Below, in pieces: positions 21,309 through 30,661 of a stretch of DNA of 64,000 bases. The position numbers and the translations under genes were made by a program. How positions within the stretch are numbered: the first letter of the stretch is position 1; each line of letters opens with the position of its first letter. The notes under the pieces were generated by a model, which was not told the origin of the DNA, did no database searches, and saw only the letters and a list, made by a program, of their open reading frames with translations. Source of the stretch: CAVXNP01 sp963763305 (GTDB lineage Bacteria > Pseudomonadota > Gammaproteobacteria > Xanthomonadales > Rhodanobacteraceae); contig CAVXNP010000001.1 of the NCBI GenBank assembly GCA_963763305.1, positions 1,240,001-1,304,000 of the forward strand. Reading direction: 5' to 3'.

Positions 21309-22050
21309 GGTCGGATTCCCCTTTCTTGTTGTGGTTGCAGCATTGGACCCCGCCGGCCTGCCGACGGGCGCACGCCCGTGGGCGGATGCACCGGTCGCCC
21401 GGAAGGGCCGTGGTCACGCCCCCATCGAGGTCGATGGCGGCGGTGGGACGCGCAGCGCAGTCGGGCCGGCCAAGCCGATGGACTGGCCACCAGGGCGCGG
21501 TGCTTTCGCCCGGCCTGTGAAAACCGCCCAAAGCGAACGGACGCGCGGATGCGCCCTCGCTGGACGGTTGCTCGTCCTGCGTGCGATGAAGCCATGTTCT
21601 TTTTGCAGGCGTATGGCCGGATTCCTGCGAAATCGAAGAAGCACGCGCACTGAAACGCGGCGCAACGACGCCCAGGGCGCCGCTATCGCGACACCGCCCG
21701 ATACCCTTTCGATGATCCCCTTTCCCCGTTCGATGCAAGGACGCCGAGAGCGCCTGTTTTTCGAACCCCGCTTATCTATAAGCGCGCCGGAAAATATTTG
21801 CAAACGTCTTGCTGGGTGTCATCCCCGACCGGCGCCTGCTCCAGGGCGGCATTGCTCCAGGGCATTCCAACGCCCGGCGCCGGCCTGGCCACTCCAGCGA
21901 TGAATGGGCTGGCTGGATCTGGTCCTGCGTGCGCCCGGCGGAAGAGTCGCGGCCACCTGGACACCGGCATGGGCCGATACGGACCGGGTCGATCAAAGAG
22001 ACCGCCCGTGCGCGGCGGCGCGCGGAGAAAGCGCCGTCATCGGAGCACTA
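21309..22050. other. Intergenic region, no supported gene
   Basis: About 740 bp upstream of the CxxCH protein. Open frames on both strands lack family signatures. A locally AT-rich stretch around 21765-21800 (containing TTATCTATAAG) could be a promoter. The distal end merges into the DUF488 relic. Confidence 0.4.
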
Positions 22051-22264
22051 CCGAGCGCGGCCCCCACCGCGCTGCGCGCCAATGCTCTCCGAAGTGGTCG
22101 GGTGGCGCTGCCACCGGCAGCATCATCACCAGCTACCTGCTGGCCGGCGGCCGCACCGCTTGCCACATCCTCAGCCCAGGCGGGCTGCAGCGACCTCACT
22201 CACCCCTGCCGCACACGTGGAAGGCGACTGCCTGATCTACGCCGCACCCAGCGAAGAGGCATGA
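22051..22264 (+). pseudogene. Relic of a DUF488 gene (C-terminal part)
   Basis: Bases 22102-22180 closely match the intact DUF488 gene around 18965-19040: GTGGCGCTGCCACCGGC, then GCATCATCACC, TACCTGCTGGCCG, GGCCGCACC and TGCCACATCCTC occur in the same order. In frames, the remains read WRCHRQ and SIITSYLLAGGRTACHIL, separated by a frameshift (one extra A after CCGGC). The N-terminal half with TIGHS is absent. This is therefore a truncated, frame-disrupted duplicate or the remnant of an older paralogue. Confidence 0.7.
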
Positions 22265-22408
22265 TCGACCCTCAGGAAGTGCCGTCAAACGGCGCGCTCG
22301 GCACGCTCGCCTGACGGGCTGGTATCGGCGCAGTACCAGGCAATCGATACCGCAAGGGGCCACCCGCCGCAGAAGCCGACGATCACGCGAACTTGGGCGC
22401 AAGCACGC

Positions 22409-24019
22409 TCACCAAGGCACCAGGTGGCATCCGCCCGGCGTCAACTCGATACGGTGATCGAGGGCGATCCGTTCGAGAAAGACCCGATCGTGCGACACGA
22501 TGACCAGCGCGCCCTGGTACTGCAGCAGCATGTGTTCGAGCGCGTCGAGCGAGCGCAGGTCGAGGTGATTGGTCGGCTCGTCCAGCAGCAGCAATTGGGC
22601 CGGGTCGGAGCGATACAACGCGCAGGCCAGGGCTGCCTTGAGGCGTTCGCCGCCACTGAGTTGGCCCATCGGTTTCAGCGCCGCCTCCCCGCACAGCCCG
22701 ATCAGCGCGAGCCGGGTACGCAGTGCCGACTCGGTGGCTGAGGGGTTGCTCGCCAGCAACTGCTGCAGGGGCGATAGCGCCGGGTCGCGTGTGTCCAGTC
22801 GCTGATCGAGAAAGGCGACAGGGACGTGGACGGTGCGTTGCCCCGCTGCGGGCTGCGCCGTGCCCGCAAGCACTTTCAGCAAGGTGGATTTTCCGCTGCC
22901 GTTCGGCCCGGTGACGCCGATGCGCTGACGCCCCCATACGGTCAGGTCGAGGCGGCAGTCCAGGCCGTACGGAAGCAGCACGTCTTCCAGCGCGGCAACC
23001 TTGCGCTGCTGTGCAGCCGCCGGCAGCGCCGGCGTCAACAAGGCGACGCCGGGATCGGCCGCCACCTTGGACGCGGCCTCGCGCACGCTTTGCGCCAGCT
23101 CATCCCTGCGCGCCTGCTGCTCGCGCTGGCGCTTTCCGGCGCTTACCTGGCTTTGCCGCTTGCGGGCGCCCAGCAGAATGGCCGCCTGGTTGGCTTCGCG
23201 CCCGTCGTGTGCGGCGCGCGACTGGTGCCGGGCAAGGTTCGCCTGCCTCTCGCGCAAGTCCGCCTCGCCCCGCCGCCGCTCGGCTCTGCGGTGCTCCAGC
23301 TCCTGCAGGGCCCGCTCCTGCTCTTGTGCGCGGGTCCTCGCATAAAAGGCGTAGCCGCCCCCGTAATCACGCAGGCCAGCTGGCGACAACTCGACGATGC
23401 GCTGCATGGTCTGGAGCAACTCGCGGTCGTGGCTGATCACCAGCAGGCCCTTCGACCACGCGTGCAGGGCCTCCAGCAGCCGCTCGCGACCGGGGCCGTC
23501 CAGGTGGTTGGTCGGTTCGTCCAGCACCAGCATGCCCGGGTCGGCCAGCCACGCGCCCAGCAGGGCCAGGCGGGTCAGCTGGCCACCGCTCAGACTGGCG
23601 GCCGACTGTTCCAGCGCAAGGTCGCCCAGACCCTGCTGCTCCAGCTGCGCGGTCAGTCGCTGCCGGATATCCCAGTGGTCGCCAACCGTTTCGAAATCGG
23701 ACACCGCAACGCTGCCCGCCTCGATCCGGGCCAGCGCGTCCAGCCGCGATTGCGCTCCGACGATGGTGGCCACCGTGGCGCCGGCGGGGCAGGCCACCTG
23801 CTGCGGTACGTAGTGCACCGTGACCGCGCGCAGGCATCGCCCGCTGACGGGCGCGATCTGGCCGGCCAGCATGCGCGCAAGCACGCTCTTGCCCACGCCG
23901 TTGCGACCAACCAGGCCCGTGCGGCGATGATCGAGCTCGATGTCGAGGCCGGAAAAAAGATGCTGGCCATCAGGCCACGCGAACGCTGCACGCTGCAGCG
24001 TCAGGAGGGGTTCCGTCAT
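22409..24019 (-). CDS. ABC-F family ATP-binding protein
   Basis: 536 aa, with two ABC ATPase cassettes and no transmembrane segments, the ABC-F layout (ribosome-associated translation factors; some give antibiotic protection). Cassette 1: Walker A GRNGVGKS near residue 38, signature SLSGGQL, Walker B MLVLDEPTNHLD. Cassette 2: GPNGSGKS, LSGGERL, LLLLDEPTNHLD, then VIVSHDR. The interdomain linker (about 235-320) is strongly charged and helical (RAQEQERALQELEHRRAERRRGEADLRERQ in part). The first Walker A has V in place of the usual second G/S. Which ABC-F subclass it belongs to cannot be decided here. It lies 240 bp downstream of the Rieske gene on the same strand but is probably a separate unit. 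Confidence 0.92.
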   Translation of the reverse strand: MTEPLLTLQRAAFAWPDGQHLFSGLDIELDHRRTGLVGRNGVGKSVLARMLAGQIAPVSGRCLRAVTVHYVPQQVACPAGATVATIVGAQSRLDALARIEAGSVAVSDFETVGDHWDIRQRLTAQLEQQGLGDLALEQSAASLSGGQLTRLALLGAWLADPGMLVLDEPTNHLDGPGRERLLEALHAWSKGLLVISHDRELLQTMQRIVELSPAGLRDYGGGYAFYARTRAQEQERALQELEHRRAERRRGEADLRERQANLARHQSRAAHDGREANQAAILLGARKRQSQVSAGKRQREQQARRDELAQSVREAASKVAADPGVALLTPALPAAAQQRKVAALEDVLLPYGLDCRLDLTVWGRQRIGVTGPNGSGKSTLLKVLAGTAQPAAGQRTVHVPVAFLDQRLDTRDPALSPLQQLLASNPSATESALRTRLALIGLCGEAALKPMGQLSGGERLKAALACALYRSDPAQLLLLDEPTNHLDLRSLDALEHMLLQYQGALVIVSHDRVFLERIALDHRIELTPGGCHLVPW

Positions 24020-24259
24020 GGGAGCTCCAGAAATGCCAATGTCGATCCATCCAGACGGATGGAGGCGGACAGGCCGTCACGAGGACGGCGGCATTACTGG
24101 CGCATCGGACTGTTCCCCAAGGGAGCTAACGGGTCGGAACTATAGCCGCGCCTTGCGTCGGCATACAAGCCAAGCCCAATCGCCCAGCGCACTGACCTGC
24201 TGGCGCAACCATGGAGCCATTGGGGGCATGCCCGGCGACGGCTCGTGAAGAACCGGGCA

Positions 24260-25276
24260 CTACAGATCAAGCACAATCTCGGTCGTCTGACCGCCGCTAT
24301 CGGCATCGCCACGCGGCTCGCTCCAACTGGCCAGCAGCTGCCGGCGGACCAGATCGAAACGGGTGATGACGTCCTTGCGCTCGACGAATGCCCGGGTGTT
24401 TTCCGCTTGCCATGCGAGCATGCGCTGGTCCTGCCGGGCGACACGGCGGATGAACGGCCACAGAAACGCCCGTACCATCCAGGGCGCAACGCGACGCCCC
24501 TCCACGTGCAACGCGCCAATCAGGCGTGTCCGACCGGACGACTCCGGGCTGAAGTGCAGCGAGATACAGGCGCGGCTTCCGTTGCGGTAGCGATACTCCA
24601 GCTGAGCGGTTCCAGGAGCGCAGAAATAGGCCCGTTCCGACTCCCGCGGAGACTCGAACAAGCGGTACACCAGGCCCGACTGGGCGCCCTGGCCCTGGTA
24701 GTCCACCACGAACCCCTCCGGCGTCGGAACCAGGCTTACGCGTGTCTGGCGCCGCACCCCAGCCCGACGCACCAGCCCGGCATGTACGAAATGCGTGTGC
24801 AGCGGGTCGAGCACGTTTTCCAGTGCGTCGACGACGTGGGCCTGCCACACCGTCTGCCACAGGAATTTGCGTCCCGCGGAATCCAGCGCGCGGACGCGCT
24901 CGGGAAGCGCCGCATCGCCGTCCCGATAGCGCGCCCAGACCACCCCGTCATGCTCCAGCACGGGCACTTCCGTCACCGACACCTGCGGAATAGGCGCGCC
25001 CGGCGGTGCGCCGGGGATCCCCCGCAAACAGCCGCGCTGGTCGAAGCGCCACCCGTGGTAGGGACACTGCAACATGCCGTCGACCACGTGGCCCTTGGAC
25101 AAGGGTGCATGCCGGTGTGGACAGCGGTCCTGATACGCCGATATCCGCACTCCATCGAGACGAACCAGCACGACGGGTCGCCCCAGCAGCAGCACCCGGA
25201 CCGGCCGGCGCCGGACTGCCGACGACAAGGCCACGGCAAACCAGCGGCCGTCCAGGTGAGCAGGCCAGCCACTCAC
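24260..25276 (-). CDS. Rieske [2Fe-2S] non-heme iron oxygenase, last gene of the KS III cluster
   Basis: 338 aa. The N-terminal Rieske domain shows CPHRH (Cys52, His54) and CPYHGW (Cys71, His74), the four cluster ligands. The catalytic domain has the mononuclear iron motif EN..D..H....H (Asn154, Asp157, His160, His165). This is the alpha-subunit type that hydroxylates or desaturates small molecules and needs external reductase partners; none is in the cluster. It starts at GTG 25276, overlapping the preceding stop as TTGTGA, so translation is coupled to the GNAT-like gene. By position it is a late tailoring enzyme. The substrate is unknown. Confidence 0.9.
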   Translation of the reverse strand: MSGWPAHLDGRWFAVALSSAVRRRPVRVLLLGRPVVLVRLDGVRISAYQDRCPHRHAPLSKGHVVDGMLQCPYHGWRFDQRGCLRGIPGAPPGAPIPQVSVTEVPVLEHDGVVWARYRDGDAALPERVRALDSAGRKFLWQTVWQAHVVDALENVLDPLHTHFVHAGLVRRAGVRRQTRVSLVPTPEGFVVDYQGQGAQSGLVYRLFESPRESERAYFCAPGTAQLEYRYRNGSRACISLHFSPESSGRTRLIGALHVEGRRVAPWMVRAFLWPFIRRVARQDQRMLAWQAENTRAFVERKDVITRFDLVRRQLLASWSEPRGDADSGGQTTEIVLDL

Positions 25277-26385
25277 AATCGGTACCTTTTCATCAGCGGC
25301 ACGCCCACGCCACGAGCCACCCGCCCCAAAGCGCGGATGGCATGGCGCGTCCGCCGGCTCACGTGATCGACCAGCACGACGCTGTACTCGGTCGCCGGCA
25401 CCCCGCCCCGCAAGCGTTTGAAGTGTGCCGCACCGGCACTCAGGTTGACCATTTGCCGTTGCATCGCCGCCTCCCTCATCACACAGGCCATCAGCCGCCT
25501 GTACAGACCCAACGACTGCGGCAGGCCGGTGTTGTAGCCGACGATCGGGGCGGTGGTCAGGTTGCCAAAGCCGAACAGGCCCACGACCCCTTGCAGCACG
25601 CCATCGGGATCACGCAAGCCATGAAGACGCAGCAGCCCCGCCCGACTCCAGGCGCGCAGGAGATCCTGGCCGTATGCGGGGTTGAAGCGCGAGTACTTGC
25701 GCAGGTACAGGTCCGCATACAGTGCCTCGGCGCGGGCGAAGTCTTCCGCGTGGTCGGGCACCGGCTCGCAACGCAGGCGTCCGGCGTCACGCAGCAAGGC
25801 CGCGTCGCGCCTGAAATTGGCGTGGCGCGACAGCGCCGGGATGTCCTCGAACAGGTAGACCTGTCGACTGGGCAGGAGCACCCCCCCGCGCTCGACCAGT
25901 GCACGCAACCAGTCCCGGTGATGCACGGCGTTGAGCGAGCGAAACCATAGGGCGTGTCCAGGCCAGCGGCATCTTGCTTCCTCGATCGCGGCATCCATGT
26001 CCACGTCGGCCAGGCGCGGGTAGCAGTTGGTCGTGACCAACCAGTTGTTGATGAAGACGGCCCGATCGATGTCGCAACGCCGCAGCCAGGAACCGACGAT
26101 GCCGGTCAGCCCCGTCAACGGCCTGGCAAGCCAGGGGTGTCCCATCCGGGCGACCTCCTCCCTGGCATAGCTGCAATAGGTGGTATGGGGCGAACAGATC
26201 CAGGCATTGCCAGCCTCCTGCTCGTTCACGGTGACCGGCAACAGGGCCGAGCCCGCGCGAACCACGTCGACCGTCGTCTGCAGATTGGCAATGAACGGCG
26301 GAGTGGGTCGGTTTTGGTGAAGCCCCAGGAAGGCCCCCGCCCTGGCGTTGAACGCCTCCAGCGACACGTCCGGCAGGTTGCTCAT
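25273..26385 (-). CDS. FemAB/BioF2-like GNAT-fold acyltransferase
   Basis: 370 aa without signal peptide or membrane segments. The C-terminal half (ALYADLYLRKYSRFNPAYG, GVVGLFGFGN, GYNTGLPQSLGLYRRLM, NLSAGAAHFKRLRG) has the look of the GNAT_6/FemAB-like acetyltransferase superfamily, where the acceptor amine or hydroxyl is acylated from a thioester or tRNA. The N-terminal 150 residues are unfamiliar. ATG 26385 overlaps the stop of the ATP-grasp gene as ATGA, and its own stop overlaps the Rieske start. In the cluster it would transfer an acyl or aminoacyl group. The fold assignment is moderate; the substrate is unknown. Confidence 0.72.
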   Translation of the reverse strand: MSNLPDVSLEAFNARAGAFLGLHQNRPTPPFIANLQTTVDVVRAGSALLPVTVNEQEAGNAWICSPHTTYCSYAREEVARMGHPWLARPLTGLTGIVGSWLRRCDIDRAVFINNWLVTTNCYPRLADVDMDAAIEEARCRWPGHALWFRSLNAVHHRDWLRALVERGGVLLPSRQVYLFEDIPALSRHANFRRDAALLRDAGRLRCEPVPDHAEDFARAEALYADLYLRKYSRFNPAYGQDLLRAWSRAGLLRLHGLRDPDGVLQGVVGLFGFGNLTTAPIVGYNTGLPQSLGLYRRLMACVMREAAMQRQMVNLSAGAAHFKRLRGGVPATEYSVVLVDHVSRRTRHAIRALGRVARGVGVPLMKRYRL

Positions 26386-27540
26386 ACGCTGCCCATGGGC
26401 CCGCCGTCCCATTCGATGTCCTGGGTCGCCGCCTGGCGCAGGGAACATGCGTGCCGGAAGGCGCTCAGCGCGGTGGCGCCAAGGTCGACCAGGCCGCCGA
26501 ACAGCGGCAGCACGTCGCCGGGCCGGGCGATGACGTCTGCGGCTCGCGTGTAATCGCGCCACCACGCGCGCAGTGGGTTCCCTCGCAACGGCGGCCAGAG
26601 CGCTGCGGCCAGCATCACCGGACCGATCATGCGCAATTGGTCCGGTGCCGGCTCAACGCAACCGATCGACTCCCCCATCAATGCCGCCGGCAGCCGGTCA
26701 TGCAGGCCGAACAGATGCACCCCGCTGACCGAGCGCGGGTTGCACTCGAGCACCTGGCAGGTGCCGTCCGCGGCCTCGATCCAGTCGAACGACAACTGCC
26801 CGGTAAACGCCGTCTTTTGCGCAAAGGCTTCCACGAAGGCCCGAACGCGCTCGGCCCGGTACGGCTCGAACACGTAGCTGGAGCTGGCGCCGATGCGGTA
26901 CGCCGGCCGGTAGCATGCGTGCGCCAACAGCCGCCCGCGGTCGAGCACGCTGTACGAGCACAATTCCCGTCCCCGGCAGAAGGCCTGCACCACCCATTTC
27001 CCGGGGACCTCGAACGGGCGCACCACCGGCGGCATCCCTTCCGGATACCGCCGTACATGCACCCCGAAACGCGAAAACTCAGGCTTGATCACCACCGGCG
27101 CCTCACCGGCCCAGGCGCGTGCACTCGTCCACCGCGTCCACCAGACCGCTTTCCGGAACCGTCGCACCGCAGCCCTGCGCAAGCTGCAGAAACCGCCACT
27201 TGCTGTGGACGCACGCCAGCTTGTCGAAATCATCCACCAGCACGCGCACCCGTGCAGGCAGCGAGGGGCGACAGCGGGCCAGGTAGAACACCTCCTCGCA
27301 GGTAGGAAGCACCAGGTCGATGCGCTGCGTCTCTACCAGCTGCCGAAGCGCTGCGGCGTATGCCACCAGGTCGTATCGCCCGGACGGCAGCCGCTGGCAC
27401 GCGCTCACCGAGCGTGACCAACCGGCCATGCGGCAGGCGGCGCTGTCGCCCACCACGACCCGCCAGCCCTGCGCGGCAAACCGGCGTGCATGGTCCAGCG
27501 CGACGGGTGCGCGCGCGCCCAGGATCAGCACACTAGGCAT
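26382..27540 (-). CDS. ATP-grasp domain ligase (one frameshift near 27110)
   Basis: About 385 aa once repaired. The N-terminal part (MPSVLILGARAPVALDHARRF) is the Rossmann-like preATP-grasp fold. The middle has VIKPEFSRFG, an ATP-grasp lysine strand. The C-terminal part has LSFDWIEAADGTCQVLECNPRSVSG, the Mg-binding E.NPR motif of carbamoyl-phosphate-synthetase-like ATP-grasp ligases. Such enzymes join a carboxylate to an amine, alcohol or thiol through an acyl-phosphate. The frame breaks after TRLG; removing one C around 27110 joins TRLG to GEAPVVIK, giving exactly 386 codons. ATG 27540 overlaps the previous stop (ATGCCTAG), and its stop overlaps the next ATG (ATGA), so the lesion would disrupt a tightly coupled operon. 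Confidence 0.82.
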
Positions 27541-28855
27541 GCCCGCGCGTCCCTGGCTCACTCAGCCGGCGAACGCGGCGTTGCTTGTCGAGCAGCGAAC
27601 GTGCCGGAACCGCGCAGAACTCGAGCGTCGGCGGCCGCGCGCCCAGCGTGTGGCACAGCGCCGACACCGCGTCCCGAACACGTTGCCTGTCGCCGGCGTC
27701 GGGTGCGGGCGCAAGGGCGATCCGCAAGCGGGCCGGGGCGACCTGGTCGATCTGGTAGTCCTCGACATCCCCGGCCGCATTGAGCACGGTGCGAACGAGG
27801 CTGTCGGCACATAGCGGCACCGGCTTGCCCTCGTCCCTCCCATCCAGCCACACGATGTCGTCCTCCCTGCCTTCGATGCGGTCCAGCGCGATGTGGTCCG
27901 ATCCGCACGGACACGGCACCGCGCGTTCCACCAGTACGTCGTTCAGGCGGTAGCGGATCACCGGCTGGGTCCGACGATAGAGGTCGGTAATGATCGGCAC
28001 GAAGCGCCGACCCGGGCGGTCGACCCACTCGCGCTCGACAATGAGGTTTTCCTCGTTGAGGTGGACCACGCCGTGCGGGCAGGTCTGGCCCAGGAAGCCT
28101 TCGGTCGCCTGGTAGATCTGCTCGACCCGGACCGGCCAGGTAGCCTCGACAAGGCGGCGATCCACCGGGTCCAGTACCTCGGCGACCGAGATCACTCGCG
28201 CAGGATCCAGCCGCGTTCCGCCCGACTGTCTGGCTGCCGCCACCAGCGCCAGTACCTGCGACGGCCCCACCAGGATCGTGGGCGCGAACGCATCGAGTTG
28301 CCGTAAGACGTCCCCGAAAGGCTGCACCAGATCGATGAAACGAAACTCCAGCCGCAACCCGCTCACCGTTTCGTAGAGATTGCTGCCAGCGCGCAACAGC
28401 AGCGCTACCCTGGCCGGGGCGAACAGGCCGCCGGGCAACAGCTTGGCCAGCAGGGTGCCGGCCCATTGCCGCCGCTCCGCGCCACTGGCGAGGAAAATGC
28501 CGCGGGCTCCCGAGGTGCCGGTGGAAAGGCCCACCGCGACGCCGCCGATGCCCGGGCGAAAATCCCTCGAGCGCTCGGCGCGTTCGGCCAGGTCGAACGC
28601 CTGGGGCAGGGCGATGCCGGCCGTGTTGATCGTGTCGAAGTGACGCATCCAGCGGGCCTTGTCCATCACCGGCCACTGCTCGAACGGCACCTTCGCGTAA
28701 GCGGCGTAGAAGGGGGACGCGCGCACTAGCCAGCGGCGCATCGCCTGCCACTGGCGCTGCTGGTGCGCCTGCAGTGCAGCGCGCTGCCGAAGCCGCTGCC
28801 GGCGCTGCGCGGCCAGGTAGTGGAAAAGCACGCCCAGCCCGTCGTACCGGCTCAT
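27533..28855 (-). CDS. F390-synthetase/PaaK-like adenylate-forming enzyme
   Basis: 440 aa, the length of phenylacetate-CoA-ligase-like and coenzyme F390 synthetase-related proteins. The phosphate-binding loop is STGTSGARG at residues 111-119. YQATEGFLG is the A5-type adenine-binding strand, RYRLNDV the A7/A8 region with its Asp, and CPCGS a conserved Cys pair of this subgroup. It should activate a carboxylate as an acyl-adenylate and pass it to CoA or another acceptor. ATG 28855 overlaps the MBL stop (ATGA); its TAG overlaps the ATP-grasp ATG. In the cluster it is the probable acyl-activating enzyme, in the place OleC takes in olefin pathways, though OleC is a different ANL subfamily. Confidence 0.85.
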   Translation of the reverse strand: MSRYDGLGVLFHYLAAQRRQRLRQRAALQAHQQRQWQAMRRWLVRASPFYAAYAKVPFEQWPVMDKARWMRHFDTINTAGIALPQAFDLAERAERSRDFRPGIGGVAVGLSTGTSGARGIFLASGAERRQWAGTLLAKLLPGGLFAPARVALLLRAGSNLYETVSGLRLEFRFIDLVQPFGDVLRQLDAFAPTILVGPSQVLALVAAARQSGGTRLDPARVISVAEVLDPVDRRLVEATWPVRVEQIYQATEGFLGQTCPHGVVHLNEENLIVEREWVDRPGRRFVPIITDLYRRTQPVIRYRLNDVLVERAVPCPCGSDHIALDRIEGREDDIVWLDGRDEGKPVPLCADSLVRTVLNAAGDVEDYQIDQVAPARLRIALAPAPDAGDRQRVRDAVSALCHTLGARPPTLEFCAVPARSLLDKQRRVRRLSEPGTRGHA

Positions 28856-29679
28856 CGGTTGGTGCCCTCGCCGCAGTGCGACGGAATCATGCGCATTTCT
28901 GGGCAGACCTGACGCAAGCGCTTCAGCCGCGCCAGGGTCGCGCGGTAGGCGGCCGTATCCCCCAACCAGTCGGTGACCAGTCGCGGCGGCGGGATGCCGT
29001 CCTCAAGCGCCCTCGTCGACCACGCGGCATCGGCGACAAGAAACACCGGCGCGTCGTCAGCGTCGCGAAAAAGAACCCCGTAGTGGCCAGCCGCATGGCC
29101 CGGCAAGGCCACGGCAAGCAGGCTGGCGTCGCCAAGGATGTCGTGGCCCGCACCGAACTCGGCGAACGCGCCAGGCAGGGACACACGCGGCAGGTCTTCG
29201 ATCCATTGCGCACGCGCCGGCAGGTCCTCCGGCAGCAAACCGGGCAGCAGTCCGTGCAGCGCTGCGGACATTCGGCCGCGATCGCGCAGGTCCTGCCAGC
29301 CTTCGCGCGAGCAGACGATCCGGCTGTCTGGAAAGTCGTGCAACCCACCCACATGGTCGCCGTGCAGATGCGACAGCACCACCGTGGCAATGTCCGCTGA
29401 GCCGATGCCGTCCCGCGCCAGCTGCCGGATCAGGCTCTGGTCCGCCTGCAGGCGTGGCGGCGTGGCGACCCGATAGAGCCGCTCTGGAAGATGACGCGTC
29501 GCCTCGAAGAAATGCGGGGAATAGCCGGTATCGAACAGCACCCTGCCCTTTGCCGGATGCACGATCAGAAAGGCCAGCGCCGGAAAGCGGCGCAGCTGCA
29601 CACCATCGCCGGTGCGCACGCTGCAGGCCGGATGCACGCAATGGCCCACCTCGTACGAGCGCCACTCAAGCCGTGTCAT
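28852..29679 (-). CDS. MBL-fold metallo-hydrolase (AHL-lactonase-like)
   Basis: 275 aa, cytosolic. The zinc motif HLHGDH spans residues 104-109 (His104, His106, Asp108, His109); later ligands are in GHAAGHYG, DAAW and the terminal SH. The N-terminal region (FPALAFLIVHPAKGRVLFDTGYSP) follows the layout of quorum-quenching lactonases such as AiiA, but relatives also hydrolyse thioesters. ATG 29679 is internal to a longer open frame and was chosen because the family starts just before the first beta strand. It overlaps the SDR gene by 14 bp and the adenylating gene by ATGA. A lactone- or thioester-releasing step is inferred. Confidence 0.85.
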   Translation of the reverse strand: MTRLEWRSYEVGHCVHPACSVRTGDGVQLRRFPALAFLIVHPAKGRVLFDTGYSPHFFEATRHLPERLYRVATPPRLQADQSLIRQLARDGIGSADIATVVLSHLHGDHVGGLHDFPDSRIVCSREGWQDLRDRGRMSAALHGLLPGLLPEDLPARAQWIEDLPRVSLPGAFAEFGAGHDILGDASLLAVALPGHAAGHYGVLFRDADDAPVFLVADAAWSTRALEDGIPPPRLVTDWLGDTAAYRATLARLKRLRQVCPEMRMIPSHCGEGTNR

Positions 29680-30661
29680 GGGTGCGCCACCAATGGGCAA
29701 AGCGGCGGATGCCTTCATCCACCGACACCCGGGGCCGGTAGCCCAGGACACGTTGGGCCTTGCTGATGTCGAGCGTCTGCGAATAGCCGAGCACGCCCAC
29801 GCCATAACGCGTCAGGCGGGGCTCCGGCGACCCGGGCCGCAGCCGCGCCGCGGCTTCCGCCATGGCGCCAAGCACCAGGGCGGCGGTGCGCGGCAGATAC
29901 ACCGGCCGCACCGTCATACCGGCCGCATCGAACAGCCGTGCCAACAACTCGCGTACCGCCATCGGCTCACCATTGCTGATGTTGAACACCTGTGCCTCGT
30001 GCGTATGAGGCAGCTCGATCGCCGCCTGCACGGCGTCGACCACATTGGCGATGTGGGTCACGTCGATCTGCGCGTGGCCGCCGCCCACATAGGGGAACCA
30101 GCCGCGCTCGGCCAGCCTCAGAATCCGCGGAAAGATGGCCCGATCCCCTTCGCCGAACACCGCGCGCGGCCGCAGTATGACCCGCGTCATGCTGGCATGG
30201 TGCGCATCGCGAACCCGCAGTTCGGACGCCCACTTCGTTTGCGCATAGGCGTTGATCCAGCGCCGGGGCGGCACGAACCGCTCGGGAATGTTCCGCTGGT
30301 CGGCCAGGCGGAAATAGATGCTCGGCGAAGAAAAATGCACGAAGCGCCGGACCCCCTGCGCGCTGGCCGCGGCCAGCAAACGCTCGGTGGCCAGCACATT
30401 GGCTCGCTCGAACATCGCTCGCTCGCCCCAGGGCGACGACAGGGCGGCGCAATGCACGACGACCTCGCACCCCGTCACCAGAGGCTCGAGCCGGTCGCAG
30501 GCGAGGTCCGCCGGAACAGCGGCGCCCGACGCGGCGGCCACCGCGGCCAGCCGCACCGGATCGCGCCCCGTCGCCAGCACACGGTGACCGGCCGCAGCCA
30601 GCGCACGGGCGACATTCCCGCCAATGAAACCCGTGGCGCCGGTAACCAGAATGCCGGCCAT
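29666..30661 (-). CDS. Extended SDR / NAD(P)-dependent epimerase-dehydratase (OleD-like)
   Basis: 331 aa. The Rossmann motif TGATGFIG lies at residues 7-14 and the catalytic pair is Tyr139-x3-Lys143 with Ser111/Ser112. The pattern RPRAVFGEGD, ISNGEPM and the C-terminal LGYRPRVSVDEGI place it among 3-beta-HSD/OleD-like extended SDRs. OleD reduces the beta-ketone of 2-alkyl-3-ketoacids made by OleA in head-to-head olefin synthesis. Here it directly follows a ketosynthase III (stop and ATG share one base at 30661), so reduction of that enzyme's beta-keto product is the natural guess. Confidence 0.88.
   Translation of the reverse strand: MAGILVTGATGFIGGNVARALAAAGHRVLATGRDPVRLAAVAAASGAAVPADLACDRLEPLVTGCEVVVHCAALSSPWGERAMFERANVLATERLLAAASAQGVRRFVHFSSPSIYFRLADQRNIPERFVPPRRWINAYAQTKWASELRVRDAHHASMTRVILRPRAVFGEGDRAIFPRILRLAERGWFPYVGGGHAQIDVTHIANVVDAVQAAIELPHTHEAQVFNISNGEPMAVRELLARLFDAAGMTVRPVYLPRTAALVLGAMAEAAARLRPGSPEPRLTRYGVGVLGYSQTLDISKAQRVLGYRPRVSVDEGIRRFAHWWRTHDTA

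Noticed and set aside
24020..24259. ABC-F gene as an eighth member of the KS III operon (self-resistance)
   Set aside because: The 240-bp gap contrasts with overlapping junctions in the operon, so membership is not supported, though it cannot be excluded.
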